A DNA stretch of 64,000 nt from an uncultured Bacteroides sp. (GCA_945874355.1 CAMCGB010000004.1:62001-126000); one strand, 5' to 3'. Shown: positions 7,623-17,114, numbered from the stretch's first letter. The notes: generated from the letters alone by a model not told the origin. Program-made: numbers and translations.

Positions 7623-9428
7623 TCAATCTTCGTTGTCGCTGTTGCGCTTTCTGGCAAGAGGATCGAGCAGAATTTTGCGTATCCTCATATAATGGGGAGT
7701 CACTTCCACCAGCTCATCCTCCTGAATGTACTCCAAGGCCTCCTCGAGCGAGAACTTGATGGCAGGAGGGAGCACTATCTTCTCATCGGAACCGGCTGCG
7801 CGTACATTTGTAAGCTTCTTTGTCTTGCAGATATTGATGTTCAGGTCCCTCTCTCTGGTGTGCTCTCCGACGACCTGGCCGGCATAGATATCCTCACCGG
7901 GCTCGACGAAGAAACGGCCCCTGTCCAGAAGCTTGTTCATCGAATAGGCTATGGCCTGGCCAGTTTCAAGCGAGACGAGCGAACCGTTGCTGCGCCTCTC
8001 GATTTCTCCCTTGAACGGCTGGTACTCCTTGAAACGGTGAGCTACGATGGCTTCGCCCTGGGATGCGGTAAGAAGGTTGGAGCGCAGACCCATCAGGCCG
8101 CGGGTCGGAATTTCGAACTCCAGCAGAGTCCTGTCCCCGCGGGGTTCCATATGTATAAGGGCTCCCTTGCGTCGGGTAGATATCTCGATGGCGGCGCCCA
8201 CGAACTCCTGCGGAACTTCAATCGAGAGCTCCTCTATAGGCTCGCACCTCTGCCCGCCGATAGTTTTGTCCAGCACCTTGGGCTGACCCACCTGCAGCTC
8301 GAAGCCCTCCCTTCGCATAGTCTCGATAAGCACTGAAAGATGCAGCACTCCGCGGCCGTACACAACGAAACTGTCGGCCGTAAGGCCGGGCTTCACCCTC
8401 AGGGCCAGGTTCTTCTCCAGCTCCTTCTCGAGCCTTTCCTTTATATGCCTGGAAGTCACAAACTTGCCATCCTTGCCGAAGAACGGGGAATTGTTGATGG
8501 TGAAGAGCATACTCATCGTAGGCTCGTCCACGGCGATGGGCTCCAGAGCCTCAGGATTCTCGAAATCTGCAATGGTGTCGCCAATCTCGAAGCCTTCGAT
8601 GCCGACTACTGCACATATATCGCCGCAATTCACTTCATCCACATTGGTCTTGCCCAGGCCCTCGAACACCATCAGCTGCTTGATTTTCTGCTTCTGGACC
8701 ACATCATAGCGCTTGCACAGACTCACTTGCGAGCTGGTCTTGAGGGACCCACGGGTAATCTTGCCCACGGCTATCCTGCCCACATAGGGGGAGAACTCCA
8801 GCGAGGAGATAAGAAGCTGGGGTGTGCCCTCGACCACCTGCGGAGCAGGTATGACTTCGAGTATAGTATCGAGCAAAGGAGTGATGTCAGTGCCGGGCTT
8901 TTTCCAGTCCAGCGACATCCAGCCCTGCTTTGCAGAGCCATAAACGGTAGTGAAATCGAGCTGGTCGTCCGTGGCGTTGAGATTGCACATCAGATCGAAA
9001 ACTTCTTCCTGAACCTCGTCGGGACGGCAGTTGGGCTTATCGACCTTGTTGATTACGACCACGGGCTTCTTCCCCATCTGAAGGGCTTTCTGAAGCACGA
9101 AACGGGTCTGGGGCATACAGCCTTCGAAGGCGTCCACGAGCAGCAGAACACCGTCAGCCATATTCAGCACCCTCTCCACTTCGCCTCCGAAATCGCTATG
9201 GCCCGGAGTATCTATAATATTGATTTTGACCCCTTTGTATGTCACTGACACATTCTTTGCCAGAATGGTGATGCCTCTTTCCCTTTCGAGGTCGTTGTTG
9301 TCCAGAATCAGCTGTCCCAGATTCTCGGGCTGGCGGACCAGATTCGCCTGATAAATCATCCTGTCCACGAGGGTGGTCTTACCGTGGTCGACGTGGGCGA
9401 TGATTGCAATGTTCCTGATATCTTGCAT
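7623..9428 (-). CDS. typA: Translational GTPase TypA/BipA
   Basis: Ribosome-binding GTPase acting in subunit assembly and stress response. G motifs are complete: [21 protein letters not shown] and NKVDKP in the first 135 residues, then EF-G-like domains II, III and V and the BipA-specific C-terminus. The protein has 601 residues, normal. The start at ATG 9428 ([10 protein letters not shown]) is chosen over an upstream start at 9467, which would put 13 extra residues across the promoter. Confidence 0.96.
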   Translation of the reverse strand: MQDIRNIAIIAHVDHGKTTLVDRMIYQANLVRQPENLGQLILDNNDLERERGITILAKNVSVTYKGVKINIIDTPGHSDFGGEVERVLNMADGVLLLVDAFEGCMPQTRFVLQKALQMGKKPVVVINKVDKPNCRPDEVQEEVFDLMCNLNATDDQLDFTTVYGSAKQGWMSLDWKKPGTDITPLLDTILEVIPAPQVVEGTPQLLISSLEFSPYVGRIAVGKITRGSLKTSSQVSLCKRYDVVQKQKIKQLMVFEGLGKTNVDEVNCGDICAVVGIEGFEIGDTIADFENPEALEPIAVDEPTMSMLFTINNSPFFGKDGKFVTSRHIKERLEKELEKNLALRVKPGLTADSFVVYGRGVLHLSVLIETMRREGFELQVGQPKVLDKTIGGQRCEPIEELSIEVPQEFVGAAIEISTRRKGALIHMEPRGDRTLLEFEIPTRGLMGLRSNLLTASQGEAIVAHRFKEYQPFKGEIERRSNGSLVSLETGQAIAYSMNKLLDRGRFFVEPGEDIYAGQVVGEHTRERDLNINICKTKKLTNVRAAGSDEKIVLPPAIKFSLEEALEYIQEDELVEVTPHYMRIRKILLDPLARKRNSDNED

Positions 9429-9448
9429 ATATAACCGAAATAATCGTG

Positions 9449-9456
9449 CAAAGTTA
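9449..9456 (-). promoter_or_regulatory. -7 element upstream of typA
   Basis: Minus strand TAACTTTG, 20 bases before the typA ATG. No good -33 element is seen. It lies in the 109-base divergent region shared with the lipoprotein gene at 9538. Confidence 0.5.
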
Positions 9457-9491
9457 CTGAATTCCACGAAAAATCATAATAAAAAATTTAA

Positions 9492-9507
9492 GTTTCGCAT
9501 GCGAAAC
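9492..9507. promoter_or_regulatory. Perfect 16-bp palindrome, possible operator
   Basis: GTTTCGCATGCGAAAC is a perfect inverted repeat centred about 25 bases before the -7 box of the lipoprotein gene, i.e. over its -33 region, and about 36 bases beyond the typA -7 box. The position suits a dimeric repressor or activator site. No cognate regulator is in the window. Confidence 0.4.
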
Positions 9508-9523
9508 CTGAGCAAATAATTGT

Positions 9524-9531
9524 TATCTTTG
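9524..9531 (+). promoter_or_regulatory. -7 element of the lipoprotein/acyl-ligase operon
   Basis: TATCTTTG fits TAnnTTTG and ends 6 bases before ATG 9538, so the mRNA leader would be almost absent. The -33 position is occupied by the palindrome at 9492-9507 rather than by TTTG. Confidence 0.5.
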
Positions 9532-9537
9532 CCTGAT

Positions 9538-10818
9538 ATGCGCAAATTCGCTGTCGTTTTACTTGTACTGACCCTGACTCTGTGTTCCTGCGCAGAGAGG
9601 TCGTCTTCGCCCGCCGCCCTAAGCGAAGAGAAGCTGGCTGCCTTCCGCACGGCTCCTTCCGACGCGCTGGCTCTGGTGTATTGTGACTCCCCCAAAAACC
9701 TCGGCATCCTTCCGAGTCCCTCGGGTAAACTCTCGAAACTGGATTTGAGCGGACTGGAAGCATACACCTGTCTTGTATCGTACTGCTTTCAGGGAAAGCT
9801 GGTTCCCGTTATGAGCCTCTGCCCTGTCAGCGCCAAGGCCGATGTGGCCTCGGATTTTGCCGACCTCAAACAGCGTGCAGCCTCCTCGGGGCTTTTTTCC
9901 GAGCTCATTTCCTCCTCCGATGCACTTCAGGCAGGAAAGGACGTGATGCTCGTCAGCGAATCACAATCCCTGCTCACAGCCTGCAAACGGCATCTGAGCG
10001 AAGGCCACTCTATTCTGGACGCCCAGGACTTCAGCTCCGCCCTGGAGCAGAGTTCGGGCAGCGGGGCTTTCATCATCCTGCGCAATAGCGGAGCCGCCCG
10101 TTTCACCCCCAAAGGGCTGTTCTCGGAGGCATTCACTTTCAGGAACCTGACCCGAATCCTCAACCGCTGCAGCGAGTGGACCATTCTTCTGTGCGCCCAG
10201 AGCGCAGGCAGCTACGAAGTCAAATTCGCCCGTCCCGAAGGCAGAGTATATCTGTCTGACCTGATGGAAGGGCTGCCGCCTGCAGAAAGCCGCCTTGGCG
10301 CCGTGCTGCCCGTGGGCACCGAATTCGCCGTGAGCCTGAGCGCCCCCTGCACCGATTTCCGCAGCGGCTACGAAAAATATCTGGATGCAGGAGCCGGACT
10401 TACCAAGTACAGGCGGAAGCTCGACGAGCTGAAAGCCGACAGCGGCAAGGACCCGCTCAAATGGGAGAAGGAGCTGGACGTGAAAGAAGTCGCCCTTGTG
10501 CAGGAGAACGGGCGGAAAGTTCTGCTCGTCCGGGGCAGGGAATGTCCCGACTCGGCCCCTGCAGAAAACCCCTACAGAGGCTTCATACCCGCCCTTTATG
10601 GTGAAACATTCTCGCTGGAAGACGATTCCTTCCATGCCTCAGCCCTCGGATGGCACATTTATGGAAGCGAGAAGGCAGTGCGCAGTTTTGCCCTGTGCGA
10701 AGAAAGGGAAGAGAATCTAAAATGGCCCGCCAGGGACACACACATAATATTTTACCGGACGGGAAGCTTCCTTGTCTGGGACAAAAAAGGATTGAAGATA
10801 TGGAATTCCAATCAGTAA
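9538..10818 (+). CDS. Lipoprotein of unknown function
   Basis: The 426-residue protein has a lipoprotein signal (MRKFAVVLLVLTLTLCSC, acylated Cys at about 16-18), so it should be anchored in the envelope. The rest alternates short beta and helical stretches without a motif I recognise. It distantly recalls DUF3352-like Bacteroidota proteins, which is weak. The start at ATG 9538 is preferred to a TTG at 9520 that lies before the signal peptide. It overlaps the downstream acyl ligase by 19 bases, so the two are probably cotranslated. Confidence 0.7.
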   Translation: MRKFAVVLLVLTLTLCSCAERSSSPAALSEEKLAAFRTAPSDALALVYCDSPKNLGILPSPSGKLSKLDLSGLEAYTCLVSYCFQGKLVPVMSLCPVSAKADVASDFADLKQRAASSGLFSELISSSDALQAGKDVMLVSESQSLLTACKRHLSEGHSILDAQDFSSALEQSSGSGAFIILRNSGAARFTPKGLFSEAFTFRNLTRILNRCSEWTILLCAQSAGSYEVKFARPEGRVYLSDLMEGLPPAESRLGAVLPVGTEFAVSLSAPCTDFRSGYEKYLDAGAGLTKYRRKLDELKADSGKDPLKWEKELDVKEVALVQENGRKVLLVRGRECPDSAPAENPYRGFIPALYGETFSLEDDSFHASALGWHIYGSEKAVRSFALCEEREENLKWPARDTHIIFYRTGSFLVWDKKGLKIWNSNQ

Positions 10819-12461
10819 ACAAGCTCCTCGAAAAGAGCTTTCGTGAAAATTGGGAGCGCGAAGCGCTGTCCAACTATCAGGGCACTACACTCAAATACTC
10901 AGAGGTAGCCCAAAGAATCAAGTACCTCCAGATCGCTTTTGAGCAGTGCGGGCTGAAGAAAGGTGAAAAAGTGGCACTCTGCTCGCGCAACCAGGCCAAC
11001 TGGGGCGTGTGCTTCCTTGCAGCTATGACCTATGGAGCAGTGCCCGTGCCCATCCTGCACGAGTTCAAGCCCGAGAATATCCACTACCTGGTGAACCACT
11101 CGGAGTCCAGAGTCCTTTTTGTGGACGAGATGATATGGGAAGGACTTTCAGAAATCGAAATGCCCGGCCTGGAGGTCATTGTGCAAATGAGCGACCTCAG
11201 TTTCCTTTATGCCAAAAACAGGGACGGGGCTGAGATAAAGAAAAAGCTTCTCGAGACCTTCACTTCTCTCTACCCCGAAGGATATAAGCCGGAGAATCTT
11301 AACTTCCATGAGGACAAGCCCGAAGAGCTAGCCTTAATCAACTACACTTCAGGCACTTCCGGATTCTCAAAGGGTGTAATGATTCCTTATCGTGCTCTCT
11401 ATGCCAATATAGTATTCGCGCGCGAAGAAGCCGAGCCGCAGATGAACTGCGAGTCGGAAATCGTGGCTATGCTGCCCTCCGCTCATATGTACGGAATGAT
11501 GTTCGAGTTCCTCTTCGAGATAACCATAGGTGCACACGTACACTTCCTTACCCGTATCCCCAGCCCCAAAGTCATCCTGAAGGCCTTCGGCGAGATTCAC
11601 CCGGACGTCATCATCGCAGTGCCCCTGATCATCGAAAAAGTCTATAAGAACCAGGTCAAGCCGGTTGTGGACCGTCTCAACTCGTTTATGCGTATCCCTA
11701 TAGTGAACCAGATTATACTCAAGAAGATACGCAATTCTATGATAGAGGCCTTCGGAGGCCGTTTTGAAGAAGTCATACTCGGCGGAGCAGCATTCAACCC
11801 TGAAGTAGAGCAGTTTATGCGCAAGATTCACTTCCCCTTCACTGTGGGCTACGGTATGACTGAGTGCGCCCCCATCATCACATACGCAAAGTGGTGGAAG
11901 TCCCGCGCCGGGTCTTGCGGACGTCCCGTAGCCGGATGCGAAATCCGAATTGACTCCAAGGACCCCTATACAATCCCCGGAGAAGTGCAGGTAAAAGGTC
12001 CTAACGTATTCCTTGGATATTTCAAGAATCCCGAGGCCACCAAGATGACTTTCACAAAGGACGGATGGTTCCGCACCGGCGATATGGGTATTGTGGACAA
12101 GGACGGCTTCCTCTACCTCAAGGGACGCTCGAAGTGTATGATACTCGGTCCTTCAGGCCAGAACATCTACCCCGAAGAGCTGGAAGCAGTCATCAACAAT
12201 GTCACCTATGTGGTTGATTCGCTGGTAGTTGAAGAGAAGGGAGGACTTACCGCCCTGATTTACCCCGACTACCATCAGGCAGAGATGGACGGAATGAGCG
12301 GAGAGCAGCTGGAGCAGAGGCTTAAGGAAGGTCTGCCCGAGATCAACCGCAGGCTGCCGAATTATGCACAGATACGTAAAATAGAATTCATGCCCGAGGA
12401 TTTCGAAAGAACTCCCAAGAAGAGCATCAAAAGATATCTCTATCAGAGAGACACCAATTAG
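10800..12461 (+). CDS. AMP-forming acyl-CoA/acyl-ACP synthetase
   Basis: ANL-superfamily ligase that activates a carboxylic acid, probably a fatty acid, through an acyl-adenylate. The P-loop YTSGTSGFSKG (about 182-192), GYGMTECAP, DGWFRTGD and the C-terminal lysine region RTPKKSIKRYLY are all present. The 553-residue length matches the FadD/long-chain group. The start at ATG 10800 gives MEFQSVNKLLEKSF; longer starts run deep into the previous gene. There is no signal peptide, so it is cytoplasmic. Substrate is not determinable from sequence. Confidence 0.85.
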   Translation: MEFQSVNKLLEKSFRENWEREALSNYQGTTLKYSEVAQRIKYLQIAFEQCGLKKGEKVALCSRNQANWGVCFLAAMTYGAVPVPILHEFKPENIHYLVNHSESRVLFVDEMIWEGLSEIEMPGLEVIVQMSDLSFLYAKNRDGAEIKKKLLETFTSLYPEGYKPENLNFHEDKPEELALINYTSGTSGFSKGVMIPYRALYANIVFAREEAEPQMNCESEIVAMLPSAHMYGMMFEFLFEITIGAHVHFLTRIPSPKVILKAFGEIHPDVIIAVPLIIEKVYKNQVKPVVDRLNSFMRIPIVNQIILKKIRNSMIEAFGGRFEEVILGGAAFNPEVEQFMRKIHFPFTVGYGMTECAPIITYAKWWKSRAGSCGRPVAGCEIRIDSKDPYTIPGEVQVKGPNVFLGYFKNPEATKMTFTKDGWFRTGDMGIVDKDGFLYLKGRSKCMILGPSGQNIYPEELEAVINNVTYVVDSLVVEEKGGLTALIYPDYHQAEMDGMSGEQLEQRLKEGLPEINRRLPNYAQIRKIEFMPEDFERTPKKSIKRYLYQRDTN

Positions 12462-12464
12462 GAA

Positions 12465-12869
12465 ATGAGCAAATTCGACGACAAATACATAAAAATGGCC
12501 GAAATATGGGCGGGGAACTCCTACTGCAAACGTCGTCAGGTGGGAGCCCTGCTCGTAAAGGACAGGATGATTATCTCCGACGGCTACAACGGCACTCCTT
12601 CAGGGTTTGAGAACATCTGCGAGGACGAGAATGGGGTCACCAAGCCCTATGTGCTTCACGCAGAAGCCAATGCAATCACCAAGGTAGCAAAGTCCGGCAA
12701 CAGTTCCCAGGATGCGACCCTGTATGTGACAGCGGCTCCCTGTATAGAATGTTCAAAACTGATTATCCAGGCCGGCATCAAAAGAGTGGTCTATAAGGAC
12801 GAATACCGTCTCACAGACGGAGTGGATCTGCTCAGGAGGGCCGGAATCGAAGTCGAAAAGGTAGATTGA
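12465..12869 (+). CDS. dCMP deaminase family protein
   Basis: Zinc cytidine-deaminase fold protein of 134 residues that probably converts dCMP to dUMP for thymidylate supply. The catalytic HAEANAI and zinc cysteines PCIECSKLI are present. It lies 3 bases after the acyl ligase and ends at 12869, just before the S41 protease, a neighbour pair common in Bacteroidota. Confidence 0.9.
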   Translation: MSKFDDKYIKMAEIWAGNSYCKRRQVGALLVKDRMIISDGYNGTPSGFENICEDENGVTKPYVLHAEANAITKVAKSGNSSQDATLYVTAAPCIECSKLIIQAGIKRVVYKDEYRLTDGVDLLRRAGIEVEKVD

Positions 12870-12874
12870 CAGTT

Positions 12875-14395
12875 ATGAAGAAATCATCAGTATGGGTGGC
12901 CCTGCTCGGAGTGGCAATCGGCGCCCTTGCAGTGTTGTGCGCACAGAAAATCAGTCCTCGCGGCAAAATGAAAGTGTCAGGGGGAGACTGGAGCAAATTG
13001 AGCCTGGTCCTGCGGAGCCTGGAGGAGAATTATGTCGATACCATAGATTATTCCAAAGTATCAGAGGCGGCAATAGCGGCAGCCCTGCAGTCGCTCGACC
13101 CCCACTCCTATTATATGGAGCCCCGCTCGCTGGAGGAACACGAGGAAGAACTGGCCGCTAATTTCGATGGTATAGGAATACAGTTCAACGTTCCCAACGA
13201 CACTGCCGTGGTGATAGAGGTTATCCCCGGAGGCCCTTCCGAGAAGGTGGGGCTTCAGAGCGGAGACAAGCTGCTCAAGGTCGATGATACGCCTATCGCG
13301 GGAGTCAAATTCCCCCAGGACAGTATGGTCAGGCGCATCAAGGGAAAGGCCGGGAGCAAGGTAAGGCTGAGCATCCAGAGGGGAAAGGAAATCATACCGT
13401 TCGAGATTACCCGCGGGAAGATTCCCACGCACAGCGTGGACGCGGCCTTTATGGTAAGCGACTCCGTGGCGTACCTGAGGCTCTCCAAGTTCTCCCGCAC
13501 AACAGCTAAGGAAATGCTGGAAAACGGCATCAAACTGAAAGGCGAGGGGATGAAGGAGATGATTCTGGACCTCAGGGACAATACCGGGGGCTTTATGGAC
13601 CAGGCCCTGTCACTGTCGAACCTCTTCCTGGAAAAGGGCGACACCATAGTATATATGGAAGGACTGCACCGCAAGAAAGAAGAGTATCTTGCCGACGGAC
13701 GGGGGCCCTTCAAGGATATAAGGCTCAAGGTGCTCATCGACGAGAACACCGCATCGTCGAGCGAAATTGTGGCCGGAGCCCTTCAGGACAATCACAGAGC
13801 AACAATCATAGGCCGCCGCTCGTTCGGAAAGGGGCTGGTGCAGGAGCCTTTCTACTTTACCGACGGGTCGGGAATGAGAATTACCGTGGCCCGCTTCTAC
13901 ACTCCTTCGGGACGCTGCATCCAGAAGCCCTACAGCGAAGATTACAACTACGAGGTGTATAAGCGCTACTCCGAGGGAGAGATGGTAGTGGCCGACAGCA
14001 TGAAGGTCGAAAACGGAGGTATACTCCCCGATGTTTTCGTGGCGATGGACACGACCAAGGCCGGGAAGTTCTATATGGACTGCAGCCGCAAAGCCACCAC
14101 GATGAGGTTCGCTTCGGACTTTTTCGAGCGCCATCGCGACCGCATAGCCTCGATTGCCTCATTCGGGGAGCTCGACGCATATCTCAATTCCGCACCACTC
14201 GAGAAGGAATTCCTTGCCTTTGCCCTCAATCGGGACTCTCTCAAGCCTTCAGAGGCTGAGTGGAAAAAGGACGGAATCTATCTGATGACCCAGGTAAAGG
14301 CTCTGGTAGGACGCTACTCGCTGCTTTCGGAGAACGCATACTACCACATCTACCTTGCGATAGACACCACCTTCAACAAGGCTCTGGAACTCTAG
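12875..14395 (+). CDS. S41 carboxy-terminal processing peptidase
   Basis: Periplasmic tail-specific protease. An N-terminal hydrophobic signal/anchor (MKKSSVWVALLGVAIGALAVL) is followed by a PDZ domain at about 95-180 (NFDGIGIQF...PSEKVGLQSGD) and the S41 core, with Ser in ENTASSSEIVAG (about 296) and Lys in GRRSFGKGLVQ (about 321). 506 residues. ATG 12875 is chosen over a TTG at 12866 within the previous stop. Last gene of this + strand run; it converges on the hydrolase at 14413 with no clear terminator between. Confidence 0.92.
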   Translation: MKKSSVWVALLGVAIGALAVLCAQKISPRGKMKVSGGDWSKLSLVLRSLEENYVDTIDYSKVSEAAIAAALQSLDPHSYYMEPRSLEEHEEELAANFDGIGIQFNVPNDTAVVIEVIPGGPSEKVGLQSGDKLLKVDDTPIAGVKFPQDSMVRRIKGKAGSKVRLSIQRGKEIIPFEITRGKIPTHSVDAAFMVSDSVAYLRLSKFSRTTAKEMLENGIKLKGEGMKEMILDLRDNTGGFMDQALSLSNLFLEKGDTIVYMEGLHRKKEEYLADGRGPFKDIRLKVLIDENTASSSEIVAGALQDNHRATIIGRRSFGKGLVQEPFYFTDGSGMRITVARFYTPSGRCIQKPYSEDYNYEVYKRYSEGEMVVADSMKVENGGILPDVFVAMDTTKAGKFYMDCSRKATTMRFASDFFERHRDRIASIASFGELDAYLNSAPLEKEFLAFALNRDSLKPSEAEWKKDGIYLMTQVKALVGRYSLLSENAYYHIYLAIDTTFNKALEL

Positions 14396-14412
14396 ATGGG
14401 AGCGCAAGAGCG

Positions 14413-15381
14413 TTACAGATTATCTGCAAAAAAGCTGATTATCCTCTCCTGAACAGGGAGAGGACAGCTGTGCGTCCCTTCAAAAAATTCAGTGACCAGC
14501 TTCCCTTGCGCTCCGACTTCGCTGTAGTAATCCTGCATTATCGCAAAGGCCTTTCTGGCTGCTTCACAGGGGAAGAACTCGTCTTCAGTCGCGTTGATAA
14601 AGCAGAAGGGACGGCTCCTCAGCGCTATCGCCACGTCCGGGAAATCATACTGCTCCCTCAGGCGGGGTATCATTATCGGATAGTAGGCCTGTTTTGGCGG
14701 AGTGACACAGTAGGACTTAAGGCTCATCCAGCACAGCGACACCCCGGTCTTGACCAGAGGAGAAGAGGCGGCCAGCATCCAGGCCCGGTGAGCGCCCATC
14801 GAAAAGCCGAACACCCCTATACTGCTTTTGTCCACAAAGTCCAGCGAAGCTAGCAACTGCGCGGCGTAAAGGTCCTCCCCAAGCGTTTTCTCGGCCCAGT
14901 TCTCGCTCCTTGGCTGAGCCATCAGACTGTCATAGACACTCTTCTGGCTTTCTACCAGCTTGGCCTTGTCTTCTTTCAGGCCTTTCTTGCGGTCGGGGCA
15001 TCTTTCTCCCCAGTAATACATATCGGGGGCAATGACAACATAGCCCAGCGAAGCCAGTTTGTCGCCGAAATATACTCCGTCATAGGCCTGCCGAACCCAG
15101 GCGTCTGCACTGGAGCGCACCGCCTGAGACTCTCCCTCCATAGAGCGGACAAGCTTTTCTTTGCCGGCATAGAAGAGCCCTGCATGCTCGTGAAAGCATA
15201 AAACTGCGGGGCATTTCCCGCCCTGAAGGGCCGCATCGGGTACCAGAAGATAGGCCCTGACCGGATCGGAATCACTGACTGTATATTCTATCTTCAGACA
15301 GCGGTAGTTCTCCCTCTGCTCTTCGGCAAGAACGGCAAACGGGACTGACGACAGACAGACTGCAGCTAGGGTTGCAAGCAT
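14413..15381 (-). CDS. Secreted alpha/beta hydrolase (dienelactone-hydrolase/acetyl-esterase type), copy 2
   Basis: The 322-residue protein has a signal peptide (MLATLAAVCLSSVPFAVLAEE). The nucleophile elbow is GFSMGAHRAW (Ser about 195), with acid in NATEDEFFP and His in GTHSCP near the end, a full catalytic triad. It is clearly paralogous to the protein at 15387-16385, sharing EEQR...YLLVPD, GKEKLVR and MGAHRAW. It is probably an esterase or peptidase-like hydrolase in the periplasm or outside; substrate unknown. Five bases follow the upstream copy, so one transcript is likely. Confidence 0.78.
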   Translation of the reverse strand: MLATLAAVCLSSVPFAVLAEEQRENYRCLKIEYTVSDSDPVRAYLLVPDAALQGGKCPAVLCFHEHAGLFYAGKEKLVRSMEGESQAVRSSADAWVRQAYDGVYFGDKLASLGYVVIAPDMYYWGERCPDRKKGLKEDKAKLVESQKSVYDSLMAQPRSENWAEKTLGEDLYAAQLLASLDFVDKSSIGVFGFSMGAHRAWMLAASSPLVKTGVSLCWMSLKSYCVTPPKQAYYPIMIPRLREQYDFPDVAIALRSRPFCFINATEDEFFPCEAARKAFAIMQDYYSEVGAQGKLVTEFFEGTHSCPLPVQERIISFFADNL

Positions 15382-15386
15382 AGAGG

Positions 15387-16385
15387 CTAAAGATTATCTT
15401 CAAGATACGAGCAGATACGCTTCTGGACAGCCTTGCCGCAATGATGGTCCCCTTCGAAATACTCCGTAGTCAGAACTCCGTCCAGCGAGAGGGAAGAATA
15501 GACAGACTGCATAGCGGCAAAGGCTGAATCGGTTTCGGCCTTGGGGAAGAGGTGGTCTTCGGAAGCATTGAGGAAGCAGAAAGGCTTCGGGGCGAGCGCG
15601 AGGGCTATGTCCGGAAAGTCATACCGGTCCCTCAGGCCCGGGATAAGCATAGAAAAATCGGAAGCCTTGGGAGGATTGGCGCAGGTGCTTTTCAGAGTCA
15701 TCCAGCAAAGGGCGACTCCGGTCTTTACATAAGGGCAGAAAGCAGTCAGCAGCCAGGCCCTATGGGCTCCCATTGACCAGCCGAAACAGCCTATCCTTTG
15801 CGGATCCACATAATCCAGCCGGGAAAGCAGCCAGGCCGCATAGGCGTCTTCCTGCAGAGTCTTAACTGCCCAGGTCACGCCCTTTCGGCTTAGCGAATCA
15901 TACACCTCCCGCTGGCCTTCATAAACCGTCTTTTTCAGCTCGGCTTCGTTATCGGCCTTGGCTCCGAAACGGGAGCGGGACCACTCGTCGCACTCTCGGC
16001 TTCGCCGCTCTCCCCAATAGAGCATATCGGGGACTATGACCACATAGCCCAGCGAAGCCAGGCTGTCGGCAAACCAGACTCCGTCGAAATTGTCGTCAAC
16101 CCACTGACGGGAAGACTGAACTATGTGCTGTTCAGTACCCCCGATGGGCCTTACGAGCTTCTCCTTGCCTATGTCGAAGCGGGCTCCGTGGTCGTGAAGA
16201 CAGACAAGAGCCGGAGCCTTGCGGCGCTTCGAAGCGGAGTCGGGCACCAGAAGGTAAGTCCGCACCAGATCTCCGTCAGGGACTTTGTACTCTATCAGCT
16301 GGCATTTATAACCGGAACGCTGCTCCTCAACAAGAACGTTGAAAGGGGCAGCGGTAAGGAAGAGAAAAAGAATTGCACTCAGCAT
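15387..16385 (-). CDS. Secreted alpha/beta hydrolase, copy 1
   Basis: The 332-residue paralogue of the next gene has signal MLSAILFLFLTAAPFNV. The elbow GWSMGAHRAW, acid NASEDHLFP and His GDHHCG are in the same order. It has a longer insert of charged residues (SRECDEWSRSRFGAKAD) around residue 140. It starts 22 bases after tRNA-Leu and is likely read from the tRNA promoter at 16503. Dienelactone-hydrolase-like fold; true substrate not determinable. Confidence 0.78.
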   Translation of the reverse strand: MLSAILFLFLTAAPFNVLVEEQRSGYKCQLIEYKVPDGDLVRTYLLVPDSASKRRKAPALVCLHDHGARFDIGKEKLVRPIGGTEQHIVQSSRQWVDDNFDGVWFADSLASLGYVVIVPDMLYWGERRSRECDEWSRSRFGAKADNEAELKKTVYEGQREVYDSLSRKGVTWAVKTLQEDAYAAWLLSRLDYVDPQRIGCFGWSMGAHRAWLLTAFCPYVKTGVALCWMTLKSTCANPPKASDFSMLIPGLRDRYDFPDIALALAPKPFCFLNASEDHLFPKAETDSAFAAMQSVYSSLSLDGVLTTEYFEGDHHCGKAVQKRICSYLEDNL

Positions 16386-16407
16386 AATCTTAATCTTTAA
16401 TTATTTG

Positions 16408-16490
16408 TGCGCGGGATGAGAGTCGAACTCACACGTCGCAATTGACACTAGCTCCTGAAACTAGCGCGTCTACCATTTCGCCACCCGCGC
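16408..16490 (-). tRNA. tRNA-Leu (anticodon CAG, codon CUG)
   Basis: The minus strand gives a type II tRNA of 83 nt: acceptor GCGCGGG/CCCGCGC, anticodon stem CTAGT/GCTAG with loop TTCAGGA, a long variable arm, T stem GTGAG/CTCAT with loop TTCGACT, discriminator A. CCA is not encoded. It lies between the DUF3575 gene and the two hydrolases. Confidence 0.93.
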
Positions 16491-16502
16491 CCGAATGGAC
16501 TG

Positions 16503-16532
16503 CAAATATAGTCAAAATTCTCAGAAAACAAA
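16503..16532 (-). promoter_or_regulatory. Promoter of tRNA-Leu (and probably the hydrolases)
   Basis: Minus strand TTTG (16532-16529), 18 bases, TATATTTG (16510-16503). A start about 7 bases on would lie near 16496, a few bases before the tRNA 5' end. It overlaps the 3' end of the DUF3575 gene. Confidence 0.6.
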
Positions 16533-17090
16533 AGAAAGACCCAATAATATGTTGGACGGATATACAAAAAATTTGCGTCCATTCTCAATCGGGCGTCCGC
16601 AAGTGGCACAGCTGTACTTCATATACATATCGTAACCTGCCCAGAAACCGGCGCCCAACTCAAGGTTCAGGTATTTGGTGAGCATAAAGGAATAGCCTGC
16701 CCCGAAACTGGAGCCGAAGCGGTCTCCCTGAGTACTTTCCTCGGACGAAAGCCCGCTGACGCTGTACTCCTGGTACCTTACAGCGCCGCTCATCCACCAG
16801 CCCGAGTATATGTGCCAGGGCCAGTAGCGCACTCCCGCACTCAGGGAACGCTGCTTGTTCGCTGCCGGAACTCCCTGATTGTCAAACGAAAAGGGATTGT
16901 ACTTGAGAGCGGCCACAAGGCTCCATTTTCGTGCCACTCCGTACGAAGCTTCCAGGTTGAGGGTTCCCAGATTGGCGTAGTCGGCAAGATTGGTGGAAAG
17001 GGAATACTCCTGGCAGCGGCATTCCTGAACAGAGAAACCAAAGAAGCCCAGAGAAGCCGCAAGGCAAAAGCCGAGCAAAAATTTACGCAT
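16521..17090 (-). CDS. DUF3575-like outer-membrane beta-barrel protein
   Basis: The 189-residue protein has a signal peptide (MRKFLLGFCLAASLGFFGF). Alternating aromatic/hydrophobic strands follow (NLEASYGVARKWSLVAALKYNP, GVRYWPWHIYSGWWMSGAVRY, GYSFMLTKYLNLELGAGFW) and the C-terminus is LLGLSFVF, a typical barrel end. An unusual CATCG pair sits near residue 160. DUF3575 proteins often accompany fimbrial or envelope loci in Bacteroidota. It is 24 bases behind the metallopeptidase-like lipoprotein, so probably the same operon. Confidence 0.7.
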   Translation of the reverse strand: MRKFLLGFCLAASLGFFGFSVQECRCQEYSLSTNLADYANLGTLNLEASYGVARKWSLVAALKYNPFSFDNQGVPAANKQRSLSAGVRYWPWHIYSGWWMSGAVRYQEYSVSGLSSEESTQGDRFGSSFGAGYSFMLTKYLNLELGAGFWAGYDMYMKYSCATCGRPIENGRKFFVYPSNILLGLSFVF

Positions 17091-17114
17091 AGTTTTGATA
17101 GCTTAAGTTTGCAA

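Noticed and set aside
8340..9248. 302-codon open frame on the plus strand
   Set aside because: Antisense shadow of typA.
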